Shown piece by piece: positions 41,628 to 50,996 of a stretch of DNA of 64,000 nucleotides. The stretch spans positions 124,001 to 188,000 of the forward strand of contig CBDCCV010000001.1 in NCBI GenBank assembly GCA_965215025.1, in the 5' to 3' direction. Origin of the DNA: CBDCCV01 sp965215025. Its GTDB lineage: Bacteria > Bacteroidota > Rhodothermia > Rhodothermales > Salinibacteraceae. How positions within the stretch are numbered: position 1 is the first letter of the stretch; the number at the start of each line of letters is the position of its first letter. The notes under the pieces are model-generated. The model ran no database searches and was not told where the DNA came from. It was given only the letters and a program-made list of their open reading frames with translations. Made by a program: the position numbers and the translations under genes.

Positions 41628-44111
41628 CTACTTGGTGAGCTTGAACTGGACCCAGAGCGCGTGCCAGGCCGGCACGGCTCGGCCGTTGAGGCGGGCCGGC
41701 TCGAAGCGCGCCTCTTTGATCACGCGCAGCGCCTCCTTGTCCGCGCCGCCGCCGATGCCTTTGAGCACGCGCGCCTCGCGCACGCGCCCGTCCTCGGTGA
41801 CGACGAACCGGACGGTGACGCGGCCCTCGATGCCGCGCCGCGCGGCGCGCGCCGGGTACGAGACCTTTCTGTGCAGCCCCGCCAGGCCGCCGATTAGCTC
41901 CGGCGCCTGATCGACAACGGTGTAAGCGCCGCCTTCCTTTGTGTCAGCCTCGCGCTTCTCCCCGGCGGCGTGGGCTTTGAGCTTGGCGCGGCTCGCGGCG
42001 AGGCGGTCGGTGGCGTGCGCGTCGTCGGGGCGGTAGGTCAAGGCTTCCTGGTAGCTTTCAACGGCCTCGGCGTAGCGGTCCTCGTCGAAGAGCACGTCGC
42101 CGCGGGCGCGGTGGTACTGGTACTGCTCGGCGTTCTCTGTAGCTTCGGCTTCGCGGTCGGCCAGCTCCTGGAGGCGTGCTTGTGCGGTGGCATCGCCGGG
42201 GCGGGCGTCGAGCGCCTGCTCGTAGGCGGCGCGGGCGCGGGCGTAGCGCCCTTCCTGGGCAAAGGCATCGGCCCGGCGCACGCTTTGGGTGTAGGTGCGC
42301 GCGCGCGTCGCGTCGCGGAGGCGGGCGCCGGCTTCCTGGATGCGCTCGGTCAGGTAGGCGTCGGCGGGGCGGTAGGCGAGCGCGGCCTGGTACTTCTGGC
42401 GCGCCGGCTCGAACGCGCCCTCGTCAAAGGCGGCGTCACCCTCGGCGCGGAGGCGGGCGTAGGCGGCTGCGGCAGGATCTGCCGGGGCGGCCCCGGCCTC
42501 TTTTTCAGATGGCGTCCCGGAGGGCACCCCCGTGCCGGCGGCCTCGGCCGTCAGGTCGGTGAGCGCTTCTACGCGGGCGAACGCGAGCGAGTCGCCGGGG
42601 CGGTTGTCCAGCGCCATGAGGTAGACCTGCATGGCGGCCTCGTAGTGGCGCGTGGCCTCGGTGTTGCTGCCGTCGGCGAGCAGCTCGCGGGCGCGGATTT
42701 CGAGCGAGTCGGCCTGTTCCATGCTGGCGGCGTAGAGGGCGTCGCGCTCGGCCGCCCGTAGCGCCTCGATCCGGCGCAGGCGCTGGCTGACGTGCGCGCT
42801 GGAAGCGCCCGGCCGAAGGGCGCGGGCTTCCTCGTACCGACGCTCGGCGGCGGCGTAATCGGCGTGGAGGAAGAGGGAATCGGCCTCGGCGCGCAGCGCG
42901 GCGTAGCGCTCCTCGGGCGAGAGCGCGCCGCCGCTGCCGAGCACGGCCAGCACCGAGCCGCCCATCAGCAAAAGCATCAGCAACGCAGCGCCCGCCACTA
43001 ACGCCGTCTTCTTGCGGCCGAGCCGGCGGAGCGGCTGCGTGGGCATCGTCTGCGGCGTGCGCGCAGGCGTGCGGGCTTCTTCTACCGATGCGGCATCCGT
43101 TTCTGCCGGTGACGGGCCTTCGGCAGCGCGGCGTTCCGCCTCTTCTGTGGCGCGCTCTTCGGCTTCGACCGGCGCGAGGTCAAGGGTGGCGTCCTCGGCT
43201 TGCGTCTCCGTCTTTCCAGGGGTGCCTGCGGGCACGAGCGCGGTCGAGGCCGGGTCGCTCAGCAGATCTGTAAACGCCTCGACCGACTGCACGCGCCCTT
43301 TGGGCGTGACGGCAAGCGCCTGCAGCAGCGCGCGGCGCAGCCCTTCGGAAAAGGCGTCGTGGTCGCGCAGGCTGTCGGGCACCGGGTCGGCCTCGGTGCG
43401 CGTGAGGGCGTCGGGCAGGTCCTCGCCCGCGACCATGCGGTAGATCGTGGCGGCGGCGGCGTAGACGTCCGTCCACGGCCCCTGCCGACCGCGCGGCGTG
43501 TACTGCTCGGCGGGGCTGGTCCCGGCGCGGACGACGCCGGCGAGCGCGTCCATCTTGCGCGCGAGCTGGACGTAGGCGCACTGGAAGTCGGTCAGGAGCG
43601 TGCGGCGGCTCTTCGTCAAAAATACGGCGGACGGCGAGAGGCCGCCGTGGATGAGGCCGCGCGCGTGGAGGGCGCCCAGCGCTTCGAGCACGGGCCGCAT
43701 GAGCGTCAGCGCCGTCTGCTCAGAGACGCGCCCGCCCTGGGCGGCGAGCGCTTCGGGCAGGGGCGTGCCGACGTGGTGCGCCGTGATGCGGTAGGCCGTC
43801 CCGTGCGCCTCCAGCGGCGGGTGCGTATGGGGCAGGCTGGGATGCTCCACCTCGCTCAGCACGGCAGCCTCTTTGCGGAAGTACCCCAGCCCGGCCTCGA
43901 ACCGCGCCTTGTCCTGAGAGGCACGCAGCCTGACGCCGAGGCCGTCCTCGGCGCGCTCGACCAGCGCGGACGGAAAGTGCTCGTGGATGACGACCTGCCG
44001 CTCTTCCTTTACGCTCCATCCGAGGTACACCCGGCTAAACGGATGGGCGTCGTCGAGCGTCCGGCGGATGGCGTAGCGGTCGTCGAGCAGGGTAAGCGGC
44101 GGGAGGGGCAT
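41628..44111 (-). CDS. Pseudokinase-TPR-TonB_C fusion protein
   Basis: 827 residues. Residues 10-285 have the Ser/Thr kinase fold: EHPSLPHTHPPLEAHGTAYR, RAGTSPAEQYTPRGRQGPWT and DVYAAAATIYRMVAGEDLPD. Yet the key residues are changed: the VAIK lysine is His (QVVIHEHFP), HRD is HGG (155-157) and DFG is DFQ (175-177). It should not phosphorylate. One membrane helix follows (369-391), then periplasmic TPR repeats (about 400-730, with units such as YRPADAY and YRPDDAH) and a TonB C-terminal domain (about 745-827, VSYPARAARRGIEGRVTVRF). The design suggests a cytoplasmic sensor coupled to a periplasmic or outer-membrane link. Confidence 0.85.
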   Translation of the reverse strand: MPLPPLTLLDDRYAIRRTLDDAHPFSRVYLGWSVKEERQVVIHEHFPSALVERAEDGLGVRLRASQDKARFEAGLGYFRKEAAVLSEVEHPSLPHTHPPLEAHGTAYRITAHHVGTPLPEALAAQGGRVSEQTALTLMRPVLEALGALHARGLIHGGLSPSAVFLTKSRRTLLTDFQCAYVQLARKMDALAGVVRAGTSPAEQYTPRGRQGPWTDVYAAAATIYRMVAGEDLPDALTRTEADPVPDSLRDHDAFSEGLRRALLQALAVTPKGRVQSVEAFTDLLSDPASTALVPAGTPGKTETQAEDATLDLAPVEAEERATEEAERRAAEGPSPAETDAASVEEARTPARTPQTMPTQPLRRLGRKKTALVAGAALLMLLLMGGSVLAVLGSGGALSPEERYAALRAEADSLFLHADYAAAERRYEEARALRPGASSAHVSQRLRRIEALRAAERDALYAASMEQADSLEIRARELLADGSNTEATRHYEAAMQVYLMALDNRPGDSLAFARVEALTDLTAEAAGTGVPSGTPSEKEAGAAPADPAAAAYARLRAEGDAAFDEGAFEPARQKYQAALAYRPADAYLTERIQEAGARLRDATRARTYTQSVRRADAFAQEGRYARARAAYEQALDARPGDATAQARLQELADREAEATENAEQYQYHRARGDVLFDEDRYAEAVESYQEALTYRPDDAHATDRLAASRAKLKAHAAGEKREADTKEGGAYTVVDQAPELIGGLAGLHRKVSYPARAARRGIEGRVTVRFVVTEDGRVREARVLKGIGGGADKEALRVIKEARFEPARLNGRAVPAWHALWVQFKLTK

Positions 44112-44445
44112 GGATGGCGTTCCGGATCGGTCTCAGGAAGGCGTTGAAACCCGGCCGCACACCGCGAGGAACACGGCGGTGATAAGGCGCACGTAGGCCG
44201 GGTACAAGCCTTCTGCAAACGGCGGTCCGGATGCCGCGCTTATGGCTGCTTCTCCTTCCCCATGGGTTGTTCTTGTGCCGTGCTCATCCGCTGCCCCCCC
44301 TGCAGAGGACGGCCCAAGCGCCCTCACACCGCGCTCCGCCTGCTGTGCGAAGACGATCACGCACGCCACCGCGCGCTTGACGCACCTGCCCGGACGTCGG
44401 GTGGCGTTTCGTTCTGAACCCTCGCCGTTACGAATCTGCCCAAAA
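44112..44445. other. Spacer between pseudokinase gene and tRNA terminator
   Basis: About 330 bases. I see no gene or motif I can support; a promoter for the pseudokinase gene is expected. Confidence 0.5.
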
Positions 44446-44481
44446 CAAAAAGCGCTCCGAACCAGACTGGCTCAGAGCGCT
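44446..44481 (-). terminator. Rho-independent terminator of the tRNA pair
   Basis: On the minus strand: AGCGCTCTGAGCC, loop AGTCT, GGTTCGGAGCGCT (two G-U pairs), then a run of T. It lies about 12 bases after the tRNA-Glu 3' end. Confidence 0.85.
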
Positions 44482-44493
44482 CAGAAACGAGTG

Positions 44494-44566
44494 TACCGCG
44501 TACGGGATTTGAACCCGTGTTACCGCCGTGAAAGGGCGGCGTCCTAGACCCCTAGACGAACGCGGC
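44494..44566 (-). tRNA. tRNA-Glu (anticodon TTC)
   Basis: 73 bases. The anticodon arm CCGCC/GGCGG encloses CTTTCAC; the T arm is ACGGG-TTCAAAT-CCCGT; the D arm is GTCTAGGGG. The acceptor is GCCGCGT paired with ACGCGGT (one G-U). The CCA end is not encoded. Confidence 0.93.
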
Positions 44567-44676
44567 TTTTATGTTTTGCAATAGCGAGTTTTCTGCGAAG
44601 ACCCGGTATTGCGAGAGCGGGATGGCACAGCGGTACCGTCTTCCAAAAGAGCAATCTGCCAGCCCTCATGAGCAAA

Positions 44677-44701
44677 AGCGGTCATTCGCAGAATGAACGT
44701 T
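44677..44701. repeat. 25-bp repeat with TCATTC/GAATGA stem, copy 2
   Basis: Identical to 41590-41614. It lies in the spacer between tRNA-His and tRNA-Glu. Confidence 0.85.
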
Positions 44702-44719
44702 TTTGCAAAACAAAAAGAG

Positions 44720-44794
44720 GGAGAACGGTGGGGGTCGAACCCACGACCTCCAGGACCACAACCTGGCGCTCTAACCAACTGAGCTACGCCCTCC
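44720..44794 (-). tRNA. tRNA-His (anticodon GTG)
   Basis: Anticodon arm CCAGG/CCTGG around TTGTGGT; T arm GTGGG-TTCGACC-CCCAC; acceptor GAGGGCG with CGTTCTC. An extra 5' G (position 44794) can pair with discriminator C (44720), the G-1:C73 pair that marks tRNA-His. Confidence 0.95.
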
Positions 44795-44905
44795 ATGAAT
44801 TCAAAGGTAGCCGCCGCCCTCGAAGAATGCAACGCGCGCGCGCTTACCGCGTGGTGAACTTTCCGTGATCCAAAAAGTGCCCGTCCCGGAGACGCCTCGC
44901 TTCGC

Positions 44906-45373
44906 TTAGAGCTGCCGCAGCAGATCAGTCATCTCCAGGGCGGCGGCGGCGGCATCGGCGCCTTTGTTGCCCGCCTTGCTGCCCGCGCGTTCGAGCGCCT
45001 GCTCCACCGTGTCCGTCGTAAGCACGCCAAAGATGACGGGCACGCCCGTGTCGAGGGCGGCCTGCATCGTGCCCGAGGCCGCGCCCGAGGCCACGTAGTC
45101 GAAGTGCGGAGTGGCCCCGCGGATCACGGCGCCCAGGCAGATCACGGCATCGTACTTGCCTGAGGCGGCGAGCTTTTTCGCCACGAGGGGCACCTCGTAG
45201 CCACCGGGGCAGCGCGCCACGGTCACCCCGTCGAGGTCGGCGCCGTGGCGGCGGAGCATGTCGAGCGCGCCGTCTAAAAGCTGATCCGTCACGAGCGCGT
45301 TGAAGCGGCTGACGACGATGGCAAAGCGCGCACCCTCGCCCGCCACGAGCTGGCCTTCGATGTAGTCGGGCAT
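44906..45373 (-). CDS. ribH: 6,7-dimethyl-8-ribityllumazine synthase
   Basis: 155 residues. FAIVVSRFNALVTDQLLDGA, ARCPGGYEVPLVAKKLA, AVICLGAVIRGATPHFDYVA (catalytic His) and VPVIFGVLTTDTVEQALERA are the complete family signature. It makes the riboflavin precursor lumazine from the ribityl pyrimidine and dihydroxybutanone phosphate. It is not beside other rib genes here. Confidence 0.97.
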   Translation of the reverse strand: MPDYIEGQLVAGEGARFAIVVSRFNALVTDQLLDGALDMLRRHGADLDGVTVARCPGGYEVPLVAKKLAASGKYDAVICLGAVIRGATPHFDYVASGAASGTMQAALDTGVPVIFGVLTTDTVEQALERAGSKAGNKGADAAAAALEMTDLLRQL

Positions 45374-45433
45374 GGGGCTGCGGGCGCAGTGAGTTCAGGT
45401 CCAACGGATGGCTGCTACGCGCAGAACGCGCCT

Positions 45434-45895
45434 CTAAAACACGAGCACGTTGCGCACGCGGGCGCCGCGCACGTCCGCCTCCACGTCGAGCGGGTGGCGG
45501 AACGGCGTGCTCTCCCCCACGCCAATGTCCTGCACGTCGATGTTGGCCGTGCCGACGCGCTGGTTGTCCGGGCCGTAGAGGGAGACGACGACTTGCGCAC
45601 GGCTGTATGCTTTGTCGGAGGTGTTGCGCAGCTTGCCGGTGAGGACGCGCGTGCCATCGGGGAGGCGGCTGTACGTGAACTCCTCGATCTCCACGTCCAC
45701 GCTGTCGCCCGCCTGCGCGGCGGCCGTGTCAGGCGCGGCGGCGGTGTTCTCATCCGGGGCGGCCTCGGCAGCGGCTTGGGTGGTGTCGGCCGAGGCGGCT
45801 TCGGGCGAGGCGCCGCCACCGCCGCACGCGCTCAGGGCAACGAGCAGCGCGGTGGCGCAGAAGAAGAAGGCGGCTGAAGAAAACAGGCGTTGCAA
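45434..45895 (-). CDS. FxLYD-type lipoprotein
   Basis: 153 residues. A lipoprotein signal (FFFCATALLVALSAC, lipobox LSAC) is followed by an Ala/Asp/Thr-rich linker and a beta domain (RVLTGKLRNTSDKAYSRAQV then VVSLYGPDNQRVGTANIDVQ) of the FxLYD kind. It is probably anchored to the outer membrane facing the periplasm. The role is unknown. Confidence 0.7.
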   Translation of the reverse strand: MQRLFSSAAFFFCATALLVALSACGGGGASPEAASADTTQAAAEAAPDENTAAAPDTAAAQAGDSVDVEIEEFTYSRLPDGTRVLTGKLRNTSDKAYSRAQVVVSLYGPDNQRVGTANIDVQDIGVGESTPFRHPLDVEADVRGARVRNVLVF

Positions 45896-45946
45896 GAGGA
45901 TTCGGAAGGCTGTGAGGGAGAAGGTGAAAAGGCCGGGCGCGTTCGG

Positions 45947-46471
45947 CTAACGAGTGGGCGGTATGGACGGACGTGAGGCTGCTGCGTTGCCTTCGTCTCC
46001 GTCGTCGTCGCCGCCGAGCGGCTCGAAGGCGGTGACCTGAATCAGCTCATCGAGGCCGCCCTGAGAGCGGTCATAGTCCACGACAAGCAGCGCCGGGTAG
46101 CCGCGCGTGCGGTCGAAGCCGGCGTCGAAGTCCTCCTTATCCGCCTCGATGGCTTCTTCGACCAGGTCGAAGAACTTCTCGACGGTCAAGAATTCGCTCT
46201 CGATGCCTTCGGGCGCGGGCGCTTCTCCAATGGTCACCTGCACGATGGTGTCGGCGCGGACGGTGACGGCCACCTCGCCGGAGCGGCCCAGGCGCGTGTA
46301 GGTGTACACGTAGTCGTCAATGCCTTGGTCGACCCACTTGGCGCGGTTGTCTTGCAGGATCTCGCGGAGGTTCTTGCGTCCGTCATCAACGTTGGAGAAG
46401 GAGCAGCCGGCGCCCGCGAGGAGCATCGCGGCGGCGAGGGACAACGTAAGAGAACGTGTGCAAAGGGGCAT
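45947..46471 (-). CDS. DUF6174-like lipoprotein
   Basis: 174 residues. The signal ends in LLAGAGC (lipobox). KWVDQGIDDYVYTYTRLGRS, FFDLVEEAIEA and GYPALLVVDYDRSQGGLDEL followed by IQVTAF match DUF6174. The function is unknown. It follows valS by 44 bases on the same strand. Confidence 0.75.
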   Translation of the reverse strand: MPLCTRSLTLSLAAAMLLAGAGCSFSNVDDGRKNLREILQDNRAKWVDQGIDDYVYTYTRLGRSGEVAVTVRADTIVQVTIGEAPAPEGIESEFLTVEKFFDLVEEAIEADKEDFDAGFDRTRGYPALLVVDYDRSQGGLDELIQVTAFEPLGGDDDGDEGNAAASRPSIPPTR

Positions 46472-46515
46472 AGCGGCAGGCCTCCGCAGACAGCGATTTC
46501 AGGGCAGTGGCGCGC

Positions 46516-49182
46516 TTATACGCTGCCGAGGTCTTCGAGGTTGGCGCGCAGGCGCTTTAGCTCATCGGTGGCGTCGCGGCGCTTCTGGCGCTCGCGCTCG
46601 ACGACCTCCCGCGGCGCCTTTTCGACGAACTGCTGGTTCTGCAGCTTACGCTCGACGCTCTGGAGGAAGCGCTCCTTTTCCTCGATCTCGCCGCGCAGGC
46701 GCGTGCGCTCCTGGCCGAGGTCGATCATGCCGGCGAGCGGCAGGTGCACTTCGCTGCGGCCTACCACGACCGAGGCGCTGGCCTTCGGCTTGGGCTGGCC
46801 TGAGCCGGCATAGAGGCGCACGACGCCGGCGAGCTTCTCGAAGTACCCCGCGTGCGCGGTCACGGCGTCGTGGAGGCCGTTGGCGCGCTCGCTCGGCAGA
46901 TTGATCGTGGCCTCGACCTCTTTCTTCAGGGGCACGCCGTAGTCGCTTTTGATGGCGCGGATGCCGGAGATCATCGCCTGGATCTGCTCGAAGGCGTCGG
47001 CATCGGCGGCGTCCATCTCGGCTTGATTAGCGGCGGGCCAGTCGGCCACGATGCAGGCCTCGCCCTCGGCGCGCGGACGAAGGCGGTGCCACAAGTCCTC
47101 GGTGATGAACGGCATGAACGGGTGCAGGAGCTTCACCATCGCCTCGTAGATCTCCACGGCCAGGGCGATGGTGTCCTCGTCCATCCGCTCGCCGAAGGGC
47201 GGCTTGATGAGTTCGAGGTACCAGTCGCAGTAGTCGCGCCAGAAGACGTCGTAGATGAGACCGAGCGCCTCGTTGAGCCGGTAGCGCGCCAGGCTTTCTT
47301 CGACGGCCTCGATGGTGGCGTTCAGCCGGTGGAGCATCCACCGCTCAACCAGCGTCAGTTCTTCAAACGCGCGCTGCCGCCTGTACGCCTTGCCTTCTTC
47401 CATGAACTGGCCGAAGACGTTGAAGGCGTTCCAGATCTTGTTGGCGAAGTTGCGGCCCATCTCGAACTTCGACGGGTCGAGCTTGATGTCCTGCCCCTGC
47501 GCGCAGAGGATCGTCAGGGAAAAGCGGACGGCGTCGGCGCCGTACTGGTCCACCATTTCGAGCGGGTCGATGCCGTTGCCGAGGCTCTTCGACATCCAGC
47601 GGCCCTGCGCATCCTTGACCATGCCGGTGATGAAGATGTCCTTGAACGGCGCCTGCCCGGTAAAGTGGTACCCGGCCATGACCATCCGCGCGATCCAGAA
47701 GAAGAGGATGTCGTAGCCCGAGACGAGCACGTCGGTCGGGTAGAAGTAGCGCAGGTCCTCCGTTTTTTCCGGCCAGCCGAGCGTGGCGAAGGGCCAGAGC
47801 CACGAGGAGAACCACGTGTCCAAGACGTCCTCATCCTGCACCATGCCTTCTTCGGGCCGGTCTACCGAGACGACGTACTCGCGGCTCTCGTCGATGGAGC
47901 CGTCGGCGCGGGTGTGGTACCAGACGGGGATCCGGTGGCCCCACCAGAGCTGCCGGGAGATGCACCAGTCGCGGATGTTCTCCATCCAGCGGAAATACTC
48001 GTTGGCCCAGCGCGCGGGGTAGAACGTGACCTCGCCGCTTTTGACGGCCTCGATGGCCGGCTCGGCCAGCGGCTCCATCTTGACGAACCACTGCCGGGAG
48101 ATCAAAGGCTCGATCACGGCGCCCGAGCGGCTCGACACGGGCACCTTGTGGCGGTAGTCCTCCACCTTTTCGAGCAGTCCTTCGGACTCCAGATCGGCCA
48201 CGATCTTTTCGCGCGCAGCGAAGCGGTCCAGGCCCGCGTACGGCCCGCCGTTCTCGTTGACGGTGCCGTCCGGGTTCATCACGTTGACGGTGTCCAGGCC
48301 GTGGCGCTTGCCGATCTGAAAGTCGTTCTCGTCGTGCGCGGGCGTGACCTTCAAGGCGCCCGTCCCGAACTCGGCGTCAATGTAGTCGTCGGCGATGACA
48401 GGGATCTCGCGGCCCAAAAGCGGCAGGCGCACGCTTTTACCCACAAGATCAGCGTAGCGCTTGTCGTCCGGGTTGACGGCGATGGCCGTGTCGCCGAGCA
48501 TCGTCTCCGGGCGCGTCGTGGCGATGGTGATGTGCCCATCTCCATCGGCGAGCGGATAGCGGATGTGCCAGAGGTGACCGGGGCGCTCCTCGCTGTCCAC
48601 CTCCTCGTCGGAGAGGGCCGTCTCGTTCTCCGGGTCCCAGTTGACAAGGTAGTCGCCGCGGTAGATGAGGCCCTCGTCGTAGAGGCGGACGAAGACCTCT
48701 TGCACGGCGCGCGAGAAGCCCGCGTCCATCGTGAAGCGCTGGCGGCGCCAGTCGCACGAGTCGCCCAGCTCGCGCTTTTGGCGGAGGATGATGTCGCCGT
48801 ATTCTTCCTTCCACGCCCAGACGCGCTCGAGGAACGCCTCGCGGCCGAGGTCGTGACGCGTGATGCCCTCCTCTTCCTTGAGCGTCTTTTCGACGACGTT
48901 CTGCGTGGCGATGCCGGCGTGGTCGAGGCCGGGCTGCCAGAGCGCAGAAAAGCCCTGCATCCGCCGGATGCGCGTGAGGGCGTCCTGGATCGTGTCCTGC
49001 AAGGCGTGGCCGATGTGGAGGCGCCCCGTCACGTTCGGCGGGGGCATCGGCACGGCAAACGGCTCTTTCTCCGGGTCAGGGTCGGCCTCGAAGAAGCCGT
49101 GCTCGGTCCAGTAGGCGTACCGGCGCGCCTCGATCTGAGACGGGTCGTACGCTTTGCTCTCCTTGGCCTCGGCGTGGGACAT
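46516..49182 (-). CDS. valS: Valine-tRNA ligase
   Basis: 888 residues from the ATG at 49182. The HIGH-type motif PPPNVTGRLHIGHALQD and the KMSKS-type motif WMSKSLGNG are present, with the editing domain between (TTRPETMLGDTAIAVNPDD) and a C-terminal coiled coil (RTRLRGEIEEKERFLQSVER) typical of ValRS. It charges tRNA-Val. A 27-codon extension upstream of 49182 exists in frame but is low-complexity. Confidence 0.97.
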   Translation of the reverse strand: MSHAEAKESKAYDPSQIEARRYAYWTEHGFFEADPDPEKEPFAVPMPPPNVTGRLHIGHALQDTIQDALTRIRRMQGFSALWQPGLDHAGIATQNVVEKTLKEEEGITRHDLGREAFLERVWAWKEEYGDIILRQKRELGDSCDWRRQRFTMDAGFSRAVQEVFVRLYDEGLIYRGDYLVNWDPENETALSDEEVDSEERPGHLWHIRYPLADGDGHITIATTRPETMLGDTAIAVNPDDKRYADLVGKSVRLPLLGREIPVIADDYIDAEFGTGALKVTPAHDENDFQIGKRHGLDTVNVMNPDGTVNENGGPYAGLDRFAAREKIVADLESEGLLEKVEDYRHKVPVSSRSGAVIEPLISRQWFVKMEPLAEPAIEAVKSGEVTFYPARWANEYFRWMENIRDWCISRQLWWGHRIPVWYHTRADGSIDESREYVVSVDRPEEGMVQDEDVLDTWFSSWLWPFATLGWPEKTEDLRYFYPTDVLVSGYDILFFWIARMVMAGYHFTGQAPFKDIFITGMVKDAQGRWMSKSLGNGIDPLEMVDQYGADAVRFSLTILCAQGQDIKLDPSKFEMGRNFANKIWNAFNVFGQFMEEGKAYRRQRAFEELTLVERWMLHRLNATIEAVEESLARYRLNEALGLIYDVFWRDYCDWYLELIKPPFGERMDEDTIALAVEIYEAMVKLLHPFMPFITEDLWHRLRPRAEGEACIVADWPAANQAEMDAADADAFEQIQAMISGIRAIKSDYGVPLKKEVEATINLPSERANGLHDAVTAHAGYFEKLAGVVRLYAGSGQPKPKASASVVVGRSEVHLPLAGMIDLGQERTRLRGEIEEKERFLQSVERKLQNQQFVEKAPREVVERERQKRRDATDELKRLRANLEDLGSV

Positions 49183-49281
49183 GCGCGGGGACGGGGACGT
49201 GCTGTGCGGGCGGGGCGCGGAGTCAAGCCAAACCCGGCCTCCCGGAGCGGGTTCCGTCGCCATCGTTCCGTAATGGGCGGC

Positions 49282-50877
49282 TTACGGCGCGACCACGGCA
49301 CGGCGCGCCGCCGTCCGGAACGCCGCCGGGTCCGGCACCACGGTGTCCAGGACGCGCGCCGAGGACAAGACGCCCGGCAGCCCCGCGCCTGGATGCGTCC
49401 CCGCCCCGGCGAAGTATAAGTGCTCGACGTCCTCGCTGGCGTTGTGCGGGCGGAAGTAGGCGCTCTGCCGAAGGATCGGCTCGACGCTAAAAGCAGCGCC
49501 TTTGAGCGCGCGGTAGTCGTCCAAGAAGTCCTGCGGCGTGAGCATCCGCGAGGTGACGAGATGCTCTTCCACGCCGGGCAGGATCGTGTCCGAGAGGTAC
49601 TGGCTGATGGCGCGGCGGTACGGCTCGGCTTTCTCCTTCCAATCCACGCCGCTGTCCAGGTGCGGCACGGGGCTGAGGACGTAAAAGGCGTCATGCCCTT
49701 CGGGCGCCATTTGCGGGTCGGTGGCGGTGGGGCGGTGGAGGTAGAGCGAGAAGTCCTCGGCCAGGTGGTGGTTGAGGAAGATGTCGTCCAGGAGCGCCTT
49801 GTAGCGCGGACCGAGGAGGATGGTGTGGTGCGCCACGTCGCCGTATTGCTTCCGCGTGCCGAAGTACCACACGAAGAGACCCATGGAGTAGCGCATCCCC
49901 TCGATCCGCTGGTTGGTCCAGCGCGTGCGCGCGGCCTCGGGCACGAGGTGGCGGTAGGTCCAGCCCACATCGGCGTTGGAGACGACGAGGTCGGCGGCGA
50001 TGGTCTCGCCCCCGCGCAGGCGCACGCCGGCGGCGCGCTCGCCGTCGAGAAGGATTTCTTCCACGTCGGCGCCGTAGCGCAGCGTGCCGCCGAGATCGTC
50101 TTCGACCAGACCCGCCATCCCTTCCACGAGCGCGCCCGTGCCGCCCATGGCGTACCACACGCCCCACTTTCTTTCCAGAAACGCGATGAGCATGTAGATG
50201 CTCGTCACGTTAAACGGGTTGCCGCCCACCAGGAGCGGGTGGAACGAGAGCACCTGCCGGATCTTGGGATGCTCCACGTACTTGGAGACGAGGCCGTAGA
50301 CGGTGCGCCAGCTTTCGAGCTGCATCATGGCTGGGACGATGCGCACCATGTCGCGCACGCGCGTAAACGGCACGTGGCCGAGCTTCTCGAAGCCGATCTC
50401 GAAGATGGCGCGGCTCTTCTCGAAAAAGCGCTCGTAACCCTCTACGTCCTCGGGCGAGAAGCGGGCGATCTCGCGCTTCATCGCCTCCCCTTCGCCCGTG
50501 TAATCGAACTGCGTCCCGTCGTCGAAGCGGATGCGGTAGAAGGGCGAGACCTCGCGCAGCTCCACGTCCTCGGCAAGGGAGCGACCGCAGAGGCGCCACA
50601 GCTCTTCAAAGAGGAAAGGCGCGGTGATGACCGTCGGCCCGGCGTCGAAGCGGAAGCCGTCCTGCTCGAACACGCGCGCCCTGCCGCCGGGCTGCCCGAG
50701 GCGCTCGACCACCGTGACGCGGAAGCCGCGCGCGCCCAAGCGGATGGCCGCCGCCAACCCGCCCATGCCCGCCCCGATGACCACAGCGTGCGGCGCGTCC
50801 GGGCCGACGGGGACGGGTTCGGTGCGGGGGTTGAGGCGCGCATTGGGACGGTCGGCCAGGGCGTGGGTCCAGCTCAT
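49282..50877 (-). CDS. crtI: Phytoene desaturase
   Basis: 531 residues from the ATG at 50877. The FAD-binding start HAVVIGAGMGGLAAAIRLGA, ERLGQPGGRARVFEQDGFRF followed by DAGPTVI, and the end LYFAGAGTHPGAGLPGVLSS are the CrtI signature. It introduces double bases into phytoene to give lycopene or neurosporene, an early carotenoid step. No other crt gene is adjacent. A slightly imperfect GTAGGGGC palindrome lies 33 bases upstream. Confidence 0.93.
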   Translation of the reverse strand: MSWTHALADRPNARLNPRTEPVPVGPDAPHAVVIGAGMGGLAAAIRLGARGFRVTVVERLGQPGGRARVFEQDGFRFDAGPTVITAPFLFEELWRLCGRSLAEDVELREVSPFYRIRFDDGTQFDYTGEGEAMKREIARFSPEDVEGYERFFEKSRAIFEIGFEKLGHVPFTRVRDMVRIVPAMMQLESWRTVYGLVSKYVEHPKIRQVLSFHPLLVGGNPFNVTSIYMLIAFLERKWGVWYAMGGTGALVEGMAGLVEDDLGGTLRYGADVEEILLDGERAAGVRLRGGETIAADLVVSNADVGWTYRHLVPEAARTRWTNQRIEGMRYSMGLFVWYFGTRKQYGDVAHHTILLGPRYKALLDDIFLNHHLAEDFSLYLHRPTATDPQMAPEGHDAFYVLSPVPHLDSGVDWKEKAEPYRRAISQYLSDTILPGVEEHLVTSRMLTPQDFLDDYRALKGAAFSVEPILRQSAYFRPHNASEDVEHLYFAGAGTHPGAGLPGVLSSARVLDTVVPDPAAFRTAARRAVVAP

Positions 50878-50909
50878 GCTTTTCTCTCTACGGGAGCGTT
50901 GATGAAAAC

Positions 50910-50937
50910 GTAGGGGCGAGGCGCGCCTCGCCCTTGC
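50910..50937. repeat. GTAGGGGC palindrome, imperfect copy upstream of crtI
   Basis: Arm GTAGGGGCGAGGCG as at 18478, with two mismatches at the outer end of the other arm. Confidence 0.8.
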
Positions 50938-50996
50938 AAACGGGCAGGGACGGGTTGCGAAGCTAGACCGAGAGCACCGGCCGCAGCGCCGCGCTC

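Noticed and set aside
44133..44369. Possible small minus-strand gene upstream of the pseudokinase gene
   Set aside because: 78 residues with no domain, signal or conserved pattern; it is no better than random frames in this GC-rich spacer.
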